DNA from: Akkermansiaceae bacterium UBA1315
GTDB lineage: Bacteria > Verrucomicrobiota > Verrucomicrobiia > Verrucomicrobiales > Akkermansiaceae
Assembly: GCA_002307065.1 (NCBI GenBank)
Contig: DBTN01000043.1
Coordinates: forward strand, 1 to 23,755
DNA length: 23,755 nt
Direction of reading: 5' to 3'
Shown here: in pieces, positions 14,759 through 21,903 of the stretch
Position numbering within the stretch: the stretch's first letter is position 1
How the letters are laid out: each line of letters starts with the position of its first letter
Notes under the pieces: generated by a model
What the model saw: the letters and a program-made list of their open reading frames with translations, nothing else
Told to the model about the DNA's origin: nothing
The model's database searches: none
Made by a program: the position numbers and the translations under genes

Positions 14759-17512
14759 ATGCCGATCCATCTGAAAAATTTAGAAACTCACGCCCGAAAA
14801 GCTCTTCAACCCGCTCTTCAAGGTCAGCTTTCCCCTTCTGAACGGATCGCGCTTTACAAACGGTTTCTCAAAATTGAAGAGCATCGGATTCAAATGCGCC
14901 ACCGCGCCGGTGCGGGCGGGCTCGAGATCGCGCGGGCTCGTGCCGGGTTGATCGATACGGTGCTTGGGTCGATTTTGGAAGCCGCGCTGAACGCCCGAAA
15001 TGGAAAAGTTCCGCCCATCGCTTTGGTCGCCACCGGCGGTTATGGACGAGGCACGCTAAACCCTCGCTCGGACATCGATCTTCTATTCCTCCTCCCGCGA
15101 GCATCGACCAAACTGCCCAAACCCCTCCAGGAATTGGTCCAAGATGTCCTATATCTGCTCTGGGACGTCGGATTTAAAGTCGGCCACGCCTGCCGCTCCA
15201 CCGCCGAATGCATCGAGCAGGCAAAAGTGGATCAGGAAAATAAAACCGCTTTGATCGACGCCCGTCTCATCGCCGGCGACGTGACGCTTTTTGAACAATT
15301 CCAAGAGCGGTTCAGCACCGAGTGCATCAATAAAGGTCAGTCCGAATTTTTCGAACTTCGCCGCCAAGACCTGCGGAACCGCCACAAAAAATACTCACGG
15401 ACGGTTTTCCTCCAAGAGCCGAACGTCAAGGAAAGCTGCGGAGGCCTCCGGGATTATCATAACATTCTGTGGGTTTCCCGGGTGAAACGTGGAACCAAAA
15501 ATCTAAAATCGCTGCTGGATGACCGGTTGTTGACTTCGACCGGTTACCGCGAAATCGAAGAAGCCTACGATTTCATCCACCGCGTCCGAAACGAACTCCA
15601 CTACCACACTCGCAAAGGGACCGATCAGCTCACACTCCAGCTCCAAGGTGTCGTCGCCACTGCCTTCAACTACCCTCAACGCAGCATCCTGCGCCGCACC
15701 GAGGCGTTCATGCGCGACTACTACCGGCACACCCGGAATCTTTATCAGCACACGACCTCGCTGATGGAGATTTTTCAAATCGAGCAGGATGATCGGACCG
15801 ATACCACGCTTCGCTCCTTCCTCACCTTCCGGAAAAAAAATCGCGAGGAATTTGACGAATTCATCGCCCGTGACGGCCGCATCTATCCCGCCAATCCGGA
15901 TATTTTCAAAGAAGACCCGAACCGGTTGATGCGGCTTTTCCAGCACTGCCAAGTTCGCAACCTCACCCTCAGCCCGCCCATGCGGAAACTGGTGAAAGCA
16001 CATTGGGAAACGATCGACCGGCCCTTTCGTTATTCGAAAACCAACCGCGAAACCTTCCAAGCCATTCTCGAACGAAAAGGCGACGTCGCTCGCACGTTCC
16101 GACTGATGCATCGCGTCGGATTTCTCGGTCGCTACTTGCCGGAGTTCGGCGCGCTCGATTGCCTCGTCCAGCACGAATTTTTCCACCTCTACACAGCGGA
16201 CGAACACACGCTGCGCTGCGTCGAACAACTCGATCAACTGATCGATGAAACGAACCCGCGTCGCGAAATTTATCGGCGCCTCTTTCACGAAATTGAAGAC
16301 GCCTACGGCCTCTACCTCGCGGTCATTCTCCACGATACCGGTCGCGCGGAAAACGTCCGAGAACATATCGACGGCTCGGCGATGCTTGCCGCTCGCCTTT
16401 GCAACCGGTTGCAAATCCACGGCGCCCGTCGCTCGCTGATCATGTTCCTGGTGGACAACCACCTGACGTTCTGGCGCACCGCAACCAGTAAAAATCTCGA
16501 CGATCCCGAAGTGATCGCCGAATTCGCCTCCATCGTCAAAACCAAGACCCGCCTGGACGCCTTGTTTCTTTTCACCTTCGCCGATTCGAACGGAACCTCG
16601 CCCGAAGCGTGGACCGGTTGGAAAGAATCGCTGATGCTTCAGCTCTACACGGCCACCCGGAATTTCCTCGAAAACGGCCGCGAAAAATATTCACGGAAGC
16701 TCGATGAAGATCGCCGCGCTTTACGAAACGAAGTGCTGGGCCTGATGCGGGAGGACTATCATCCCGACGTGAAACGCCATTTTGAGCGGATGCCGGCCGC
16801 CGCCTTCCGTTTCCGCGAAGCTTCGCATATCGTCACTCAGGTCCGCACCGTCCGCCATTTCCTCCAACGCGAAGCGGAAAAATGCGATCCGTTCGCGACC
16901 TGCATCAAATGGATCGACCATACCGAACGCGGCTACACCGAAATGGTGCTGGCGACACGCGACAAACCGCTGCACTTGGAAAAAATCTGCTGCGCGCTCG
17001 CCTCGGAGCAAATCAACATCCTCTCCGCAGATTTCTACACACGGAAAGACAGCATCGTCGTGAACATCTTCCGGATCTGCACCACGAATTTCGAACCGGT
17101 TTCCGATCCCGCAACACGGAAACGTTTCCTGCAAACATTCGAGTCCATCTTGGTCGACGAAAAATACGACCCTGACCGGTTTCTCCGTCGTCGCACGAAT
17201 TTCCTCAAACCCCGATCCGATCAGGACATCACCGTCCCCGTTCGCGCCCACGTCAGCAACGAGCTCCACCCCTCCTGCACCACGGTGGAAATTCAAGCGC
17301 TCGACCGGATTGGCCTGCTGCACGATCTTTTCCACACTGTGAACCACCACGGGCTCGATACCGCTCACGCCAGGATTTGCACCGAAAAAGGAGTGGCGAT
17401 GGATACCCTCTACATCACCAACGCCGATGGCAAAAAAGTCGATGACCCCGAACTGCTCCGTCAACTCGGCGAAGAGTTCACCCAATTGCTCAACCAGCCC
17501 AAATTCCCTTAG
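14759..17512 (+). CDS. glnD: Bifunctional PII uridylyltransferase/uridylyl-removing enzyme
   Basis: A 917-residue sensor of glutamine that adds or removes UMP on PII proteins. The nucleotidyltransferase domain has GGYGRGTLNPRSDIDLLF (93-110) with metal-binding Asp105 and Asp107, then PNVKESCGGLRDYHN (221-235). The HD hydrolase domain has DEHTL (His483), HDTGR (His525-Asp526) and FADSNGTSPEAWTGW (Asp609). Two ACT domains end the protein: about 724-785, beginning GYTEMVLATRDKPLHL, and about 840-900 with VEIQALDRIGLLHDLFHTV. The length matches the usual 850-950. In the HD domain, HDTGR replaces the HDIAKG-type motif and the following HLTFWRTATS departs from the HLxMSxxAQ consensus. The frame is open into psd, but homology starts near the ATG at 14759. 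No glnB/glnK is nearby. Confidence 0.93.
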   Translation: MPIHLKNLETHARKALQPALQGQLSPSERIALYKRFLKIEEHRIQMRHRAGAGGLEIARARAGLIDTVLGSILEAALNARNGKVPPIALVATGGYGRGTLNPRSDIDLLFLLPRASTKLPKPLQELVQDVLYLLWDVGFKVGHACRSTAECIEQAKVDQENKTALIDARLIAGDVTLFEQFQERFSTECINKGQSEFFELRRQDLRNRHKKYSRTVFLQEPNVKESCGGLRDYHNILWVSRVKRGTKNLKSLLDDRLLTSTGYREIEEAYDFIHRVRNELHYHTRKGTDQLTLQLQGVVATAFNYPQRSILRRTEAFMRDYYRHTRNLYQHTTSLMEIFQIEQDDRTDTTLRSFLTFRKKNREEFDEFIARDGRIYPANPDIFKEDPNRLMRLFQHCQVRNLTLSPPMRKLVKAHWETIDRPFRYSKTNRETFQAILERKGDVARTFRLMHRVGFLGRYLPEFGALDCLVQHEFFHLYTADEHTLRCVEQLDQLIDETNPRREIYRRLFHEIEDAYGLYLAVILHDTGRAENVREHIDGSAMLAARLCNRLQIHGARRSLIMFLVDNHLTFWRTATSKNLDDPEVIAEFASIVKTKTRLDALFLFTFADSNGTSPEAWTGWKESLMLQLYTATRNFLENGREKYSRKLDEDRRALRNEVLGLMREDYHPDVKRHFERMPAAAFRFREASHIVTQVRTVRHFLQREAEKCDPFATCIKWIDHTERGYTEMVLATRDKPLHLEKICCALASEQINILSADFYTRKDSIVVNIFRICTTNFEPVSDPATRKRFLQTFESILVDEKYDPDRFLRRRTNFLKPRSDQDITVPVRAHVSNELHPSCTTVEIQALDRIGLLHDLFHTVNHHGLDTAHARICTEKGVAMDTLYITNADGKKVDDPELLRQLGEEFTQLLNQPKFP

Positions 17513-17584
17513 AAAAGTTAAATAATTTCGAATTGAGCAAGTTTCTACTTGGCAATCGGTTTAAAATCCTGCAATTTCCGCGCC

Positions 17585-17601
17585 CGCCCATTTCTTGGGC
17601 G
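17585..17601 (+). promoter_or_regulatory. 5' leader hairpin upstream of rpsP
   Basis: A perfect 6-bp GC-rich stem CGCCCA/TGGGCG with a 5-base TTTCT loop ends 19 bases before the rpsP ATG. It lacks a T-run, so it is not a terminator. It might influence mRNA stability or translation of S16. Confidence 0.4.
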
Positions 17602-17620
17602 AACGAAACGACGCATTATC

Positions 17621-17875
17621 ATGGCTGTAGCTATCAGACTCAATCGCAAGGGAACTAAAGACCGCCCTTACTACAAAATCGTCGCCGTGGACAGCCGCAA
17701 GCGCCGCGACGGACGTTACATCGAGCAACTTGGCACTTACGACCCTCTTCTTGAAGGTGCCAACTACAGCATCGATCTCGAAAAAGCCGACAAATGGCTC
17801 TCCGTGGGTGCTCAACCTTCGGAAACCGTGAACAGCATCATTCGCAAGGCTCGCACCGCTGCAGCCAAGGCTTGA
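17621..17875 (+). CDS. rpsP: 30S ribosomal protein S16
   Basis: An 84-residue small-subunit ribosomal protein needed for 30S assembly. The sequence MAVAIRLNRKGTKDRPYYKI, then AVDSRKRRDGRYIEQLGTYDP and the LEKADKWLSVGAQPSETV block cover the whole S16 fold. The length is normal (80-90 residues). The ATG at 17621 is the family start; an open frame reaching back to 17549 is leader. In many bacteria rpsP heads an operon with rimM, trmD and rplS; here a strong terminator directly follows and the next gene is a MidA methyltransferase, so S16 is transcribed alone or at the end of psd-glnD. No Shine-Dalgarno is visible, unexpected for a highly translated gene. Confidence 0.98.
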   Translation: MAVAIRLNRKGTKDRPYYKIVAVDSRKRRDGRYIEQLGTYDPLLEGANYSIDLEKADKWLSVGAQPSETVNSIIRKARTAAAKA

Positions 17876-17896
17876 TCGTTTAACGAACTCCTTTTT

Positions 17897-17940
17897 AAAA
17901 ACAACCGCGTTCTCCTGAGAGCGCGGTTGTTTTTGTTGTT
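17897..17940 (+). terminator. Strong intrinsic terminator after rpsP
   Basis: A perfect 13-bp stem, AAAAACAACCGCG/CGCGGTTGTTTTT (17897-17909 and 17922-17934), has a 12-base loop that can pair further, and a T-rich tail. It lies 22 bases past the rpsP stop and is the clearest terminator in the window. Confidence 0.9.
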
Positions 17941-17981
17941 TCAAATTTACACCTCAGCGCGCGGTTTCTGGTTTTCCTAAA

Positions 17982-18956
17982 ATGAATTTCGACGGGCCGG
18001 TTTCCTTTGAGCGTTTCATGGAATGGGCGCTGCACGACCCGCAAACCGGTTATTATGCTCGGCGGATCTCCGGCGTGGGAAAACGAGGCGACTTTACGAC
18101 CGCGCCGATGATTTCAGATCTTCCCGCCCGCGCGATCGCGAAATGGGCGGCGGCGGCCATGCGCGAAACCGGATGCCGCCATTTGATCGAAATCGGACCA
18201 GGCGAAGGAAAACTGGCTGCCGGAGTGCTCCAAAATCTACCCTGGTTCACTCGCATCAAAACCCGTTTCCATCGGGTGGAAACTTCGGTTCCGCTGGCGC
18301 AACTTCAACAAAAACGCCTTGGAAAACAGGCAACCTGGCATCGCGACATGCGCGACGCTCTCGCCGCCTGCGAGGGCAAAGCGGTGATTTTTTCAAATGA
18401 ACTGGTCGATGCGTTTCCCGTGCGGCGATTTCAGAAAACCCCTGAAGGCTGGCAGGAAATGGGCGTCACCCAAGACCCCGATGGGAAAATGTGGGAAATT
18501 TTACTGCCCGTCGCGCGGCTTCCCGAATCATCCGCTTTTGCCCAGCCGTTCAAAACCGGGCAGATCGTTGAAATCCACGAATCTTATCGCAATTGGTTAA
18601 CCCAATGGATTCCCCACTGGAAAACCGGTCGACTCTTAACCATCGATTACGGAGCGGAAATTGACCGACTTTATCATCGCCGACCGGCCGGAACCTTGAG
18701 GGCTTACCTGCTTCAGCAGCGCCTGGAGGGTCCATTGATCTACGGAAACCCCGGCCGCCAAGATCTGACGGCTGATGTCAATTTTTCCGACCTGATGACC
18801 TGGGGCGAGCATTGGTCTGCTTCGCCTCGCCTCACGTCATTCCGGAAATTTCTCAAACCTTTCGCCGATCTGAAAAACCCGGCCGATCTCGCGCTACTCG
18901 ACGAAACCGGTGCAGGCGGAGCGTTCCAAGTTCTCGACCAGAAACGCTCCTGCTAA
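17982..18956 (+). CDS. MidA/NDUFAF7-family SAM-dependent methyltransferase
   Basis: A 324-residue class I methyltransferase of the DUF185/COG1565 family. The mitochondrial member NDUFAF7/MidA methylates an arginine of a complex I subunit; bacterial targets are mostly unknown. Family blocks: SFERFMEWALHDPQTGYYA at the N-terminus, GDFTTAPMISDL (36-47), the SAM-binding LIEIGPGEGKLAAG (68-81), IFSNELVDAFPVRRF, IHESYRNWLTQW, LLTIDYGAE and GTLRAYLLQQR, ending in a PGRQDLTADVNFSDL segment. The length is slightly short of the usual 340-390. It follows the rpsP terminator, so it needs its own promoter in the short gap. It converges on the repeat-protein gene with only 2 bases between stops. Confidence 0.88.
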   Translation: MNFDGPVSFERFMEWALHDPQTGYYARRISGVGKRGDFTTAPMISDLPARAIAKWAAAAMRETGCRHLIEIGPGEGKLAAGVLQNLPWFTRIKTRFHRVETSVPLAQLQQKRLGKQATWHRDMRDALAACEGKAVIFSNELVDAFPVRRFQKTPEGWQEMGVTQDPDGKMWEILLPVARLPESSAFAQPFKTGQIVEIHESYRNWLTQWIPHWKTGRLLTIDYGAEIDRLYHRRPAGTLRAYLLQQRLEGPLIYGNPGRQDLTADVNFSDLMTWGEHWSASPRLTSFRKFLKPFADLKNPADLALLDETGAGGAFQVLDQKRSC

Positions 18957-18958
18957 GA

Positions 18959-20308
18959 TCAGCGATTGGGCCGTCCCGGAGGGCCGCCAAATCCGCGACC
19001 GCTCAACAGCCGCTCTTTCATTCCATCCGGAATGGTCGTCGATTGCTGGATGTATTCTTTTGCCGCTTCTGGATCTTCCTGCATCCAGCGACCGGTCAGC
19101 ATGGCTGTGGCGCGAGTTTGGTCCCGTTGATCCGAAATTTCTTCGACCATCTTGACCAAGGTGGCGGTGGGCGTTTGCCGGTCATTCAGCGCAAATTCGG
19201 AAATCCCACGATCTTTGACCGTACCTTCCGGCAGATTTTGGATGAATTCCAGTGCCTGCGAACTGTCGGTGTTGACCCAATTGGAAATCAAATCGTCCAT
19301 CGAACTGCGTTGCGCCTCTTCACTTCCCTCTTTCATCAACCATTCGGCAGCGGCAGCAGCATCGGTTTTCGCCCAGTTGGCAGCAGTGATCGCAGTGGCA
19401 TTATCTCGCGCTTCGCCCGCCGCCATTTTTTCCACTTCTTGCGAAGCCTGCACCGCGTCTTGTCGGGAAAGCCCCTCAATGGCAGACGCGAGAGCGGCTT
19501 GACGTTGGTCTGCTGGCAACGAATTCACCCAGTTCTGAGCTTCCGCGAAATTTTTAGCGCCCCACTGAAGAGCGATCGATTCGAAGGCGGCTTTTTGATC
19601 CGCGGGATCCATGGTCATGGCCAACTGCGCCGCCTTCGCCGGATCGGTTTGTGCGACTTCACTGACAACGGCAGTCATGGCCTGACCTTTCTCTCCGCCG
19701 AGCGAGCTTGCCCAGGCGAGTGCCGCTTCCGGATCCTGCCGTGCCCATTCGCCTGCGATGATCGACGCGCCATTCTGGCCACGTCCTCCCATACCGCCCA
19801 TCATCGCGAACTCCCGAGGATTTTCCGCATAATAACGAGCCGCGTTTTCCGGATCGACGCTTGCCCAGCTCTGTAAAATCGTCGGCCGCACAAATCCGCC
19901 CGCCATGCCCATGGTATTGCTAAACGCCATCGCCGCCGTCGGATCGACTTCCGCCCAGCGACCGAACAACATAAACGACGCCATCATTCGTTCGCTCATC
20001 GGCAGCGCGTCGAGCTTCTTCGCTTCTTCAGCCAATTGCTCAGGGGTCAATCCGGCGTAAAAATCCATCATCGCCTGGACGCGGGCGGAATAACCGGTGG
20101 TCAGTCGCGCTTCTTCGGACGTGCGAGCACGCGATGCGCGCTTCGCGGCGTCATCACCCAAACCGGTTCGGCTCGCCGAGCGGGTTCGCATCGCCGTTTC
20201 CTCGATCGAGGTTTTGGTGTCAGGACTGTCGCCGGATTTCCCGGAAATGAAGCCACCGACGGCTCCGACGATCAAAGCGGCAAACGAAAGGATCCAGGGA
20301 TTTTTCAT
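18959..20308 (-). CDS. Membrane-anchored protein with about ten W-x-x-x-D-P helical repeats
   Basis: A 449-residue protein without a family I can name. The ATG at 20308 begins MKNPWILSFAALIVGAVGGF, a signal anchor. A charged Arg/Ala/Ser-rich linker (28-75) follows. From about 110 to 430 there are roughly ten degenerate repeats of 30-32 residues, with key positions near 118, 148, 188, 218, 249, 280, 312, 344, 376 and 408. The best copies read GRWAEVDPTAAMAF, QSWASVDPENAARYY, GEWARQDPEAALAWASSL and GRWMQEDPEAAKEYI. A Met/Gly-rich insert, MMGGMGGRGQNG, separates the second and third repeats. The tail GRGFGGPPGRPNR is basic and Gly/Pro-rich. An alpha-alpha superhelix like Sel1/TPR is likely, exposed on the outer side of the membrane; a scaffold role is a guess. 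Similar proteins are, I believe, common in Verrucomicrobiota. Confidence 0.82.
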   Translation of the reverse strand: MKNPWILSFAALIVGAVGGFISGKSGDSPDTKTSIEETAMRTRSASRTGLGDDAAKRASRARTSEEARLTTGYSARVQAMMDFYAGLTPEQLAEEAKKLDALPMSERMMASFMLFGRWAEVDPTAAMAFSNTMGMAGGFVRPTILQSWASVDPENAARYYAENPREFAMMGGMGGRGQNGASIIAGEWARQDPEAALAWASSLGGEKGQAMTAVVSEVAQTDPAKAAQLAMTMDPADQKAAFESIALQWGAKNFAEAQNWVNSLPADQRQAALASAIEGLSRQDAVQASQEVEKMAAGEARDNATAITAANWAKTDAAAAAEWLMKEGSEEAQRSSMDDLISNWVNTDSSQALEFIQNLPEGTVKDRGISEFALNDRQTPTATLVKMVEEISDQRDQTRATAMLTGRWMQEDPEAAKEYIQQSTTIPDGMKERLLSGRGFGGPPGRPNR

Positions 20309-20489
20309 GATAGGATAGACTTGAGGTGTGAACCGACGGAAAAAGCGAAAGTTGCGGCAAAAGTCGCGGAAATTCTCAATTTTTCCAGCCATCGGGCTGC
20401 ACAGAAGCGGATTGCCAGCGAGCATTCCCTCGCCAAAGGTGATTGCCAACCTTAGCTCGGTTCGATTTCTTCCGCCATCACCCGCATCT

Positions 20490-21443
20490 ATGATTTCAGC
20501 TCGTAAAATCCGATCGTTGCTCGCCACCGCACGTCTTCCAAACGTTCCCAGCGTCGTCAGCAACGTCTGGCTTGGAATCGCACTCGCCGCGTTTCACAGC
20601 GGTTTTGATGAAACCCGGGAAAATGCGCTAGCCGCCGTCCTTCTTTCCCTCGCGGGTGTTTTGCTCTACGTTTCAGGAAATTTCCTCAACGACTGGTACG
20701 ACCGGGAATGGGACATGAAAAACCGGCCGGAACGAGCGCTGCCTCAACGCCTGTTTAACGCAAAGTGTTACCTTGCCGTGGCGATCATCACCGTTGGTTT
20801 GGGGATTGCGTTGGCGACCTTTGTGCACCTTCGGAGCGGCATGACTGCTGCGGCGATCGCTTTTTTTATCCTCATCTACACCCGTTGGCATAAAGGAGCG
20901 GTCTGGCCAGTGATCCCCATGGGCATTTGCCGGGCGTTGTTACCGGTGATGGGATGGCTCGCATTCACCAAAGTTTCGTTCACCGTTTCATCGCCCGAAC
21001 CCCTTGTGTTTATCGGTGCCCATGCGCTTGGACTGCTGGTTTACGTGGCCGGGCTCTCGCTCAGCGCGCGTTACGAATCGATGGCAGAACCACCGGCGGG
21101 CGCGTTGTTTTTTTCCCGTGCCTTATTTATTGCGGCGGGGCTTTTGATGACGCTTTGGTGGGTGCCGAAGGTGCCTCAACTGGCGATCCTGGGGTTGATT
21201 CCTTACGCGGTCTGGCTGGTCATCTGCGTTTCGGTGTATCGTCGGCCGATCCCGAAATTCGTCTCCGGACTGCTGGCCGGCATTCCGCTGGTCGACTGGA
21301 TCGCCACCCTTCCTCTCGCGCTGACGCTGGCTCTTCCCGACACCCGTATCTGGGAAAACCCGTTCACGGCTGCGGTTTTGACGATCCCCCCTCTCGCATT
21401 CGTGCTGGGTCGCGCGTTGCAAAGACTGACTTCCGCGACCTGA
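20490..21443 (+). CDS. UbiA-family prenyltransferase, EboC-like
   Basis: A 317-residue polytopic prenyltransferase. The first metal-binding motif is intact: NFLNDWYDREWDMKNRPERALP (65-86), with Asn67, Asp68, Asp71 and Asp75. The N-terminal ARLPNVPSVVSNVWLG and the LLYVSGNFLND approach resemble EboC, the UbiA member of ebo clusters that move lipid-linked precursors to the periplasm, more than UbiA or MenA. A second aromatic/Asp-rich motif is unclear: the later SARYES/PLVDW segments are weak candidates. About eight hydrophobic helices are apparent. No other ebo genes are in the window, and the substrate is unknown. The ATG at 20490 (MISARKIRS) was chosen by homology; the frame is open upstream to 20328. 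It diverges from the repeat protein over 181 bases. Confidence 0.82.
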   Translation: MISARKIRSLLATARLPNVPSVVSNVWLGIALAAFHSGFDETRENALAAVLLSLAGVLLYVSGNFLNDWYDREWDMKNRPERALPQRLFNAKCYLAVAIITVGLGIALATFVHLRSGMTAAAIAFFILIYTRWHKGAVWPVIPMGICRALLPVMGWLAFTKVSFTVSSPEPLVFIGAHALGLLVYVAGLSLSARYESMAEPPAGALFFSRALFIAAGLLMTLWWVPKVPQLAILGLIPYAVWLVICVSVYRRPIPKFVSGLLAGIPLVDWIATLPLALTLALPDTRIWENPFTAAVLTIPPLAFVLGRALQRLTSAT

Positions 21444-21486
21444 TCCGACTTGCGATTTCCACCATCCCGCGCCTATTTGTCCGCCG

Positions 21487-21900
21487 ATGACGATTCCCGA
21501 AAAACAGCAACAATTGCTCGAAGATCTTTCTCTCTTCCAAGACTGGACGGAACGTTACGAATACGTGATCGGTCTGGGCAAACAGCTGCCACCCATGGAT
21601 GACAGCTCGAAAAATCCAGAGCACCTGATCAAAGGCTGCCAATCTCAGGTCTGGCTGGACGCGAAAATGGAAAAGGGAACTGTCCGCTACGCTGCGGATT
21701 CGGATTCGCTCATTACCAAAGGCATGATCGCTCTTTTCGTGAAGGTGTTGGATGACGAATCTCCCGACGCCATCCTCACCGCAGACATGAGTTTCATCGA
21801 CCAGACGGGCTTGAAAGAACATCTCGCCCCCACCCGTGCGAACGCGCTGACGCTGATGGCCAATCAGATGAAACAGCGCGCGCTTTCCTTTGCTTCGTAA
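21487..21900 (+). CDS. sufE: SufE cysteine desulfuration protein
   Basis: A 137-residue sulfur acceptor that takes persulfide from the desulfurase SufS and passes it to SufB for iron-sulfur cluster assembly. The catalytic loop is HLIKGCQSQVW with Cys51, the same number as in E. coli SufE. The first part, MTIPEKQQQLLEDLSLFQDW, ERYEYVIGLGKQLPPM and the C-terminal HLAPTRANALTLMANQMK, matches the family over its whole length (usual 130-145). The ATG at 21487 is the only sensible start. It lies 43 bases after the UbiA gene on the same strand and may be co-transcribed. No other suf gene is nearby. It converges on the RND gene with 3 bases between stops. Confidence 0.95.
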   Translation: MTIPEKQQQLLEDLSLFQDWTERYEYVIGLGKQLPPMDDSSKNPEHLIKGCQSQVWLDAKMEKGTVRYAADSDSLITKGMIALFVKVLDDESPDAILTADMSFIDQTGLKEHLAPTRANALTLMANQMKQRALSFAS

Positions 21901-21903
21901 TGA

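Noticed and set aside
15503..16462. Open frame of 319 codons on the minus strand
   Set aside because: Antisense to the nucleotidyltransferase/HD part of glnD, where real domain motifs are continuous on the plus strand.
17533..17567. TTGAGC and TAAAAT as a sigma-70 promoter for rpsP
   Set aside because: The spacing is 23 bases, too long for a standard promoter.
18812..19876. Open frame of 354 codons on the plus strand
   Set aside because: Mostly antisense to the repeat protein and overlapping the methyltransferase end; no domain or plausible start.
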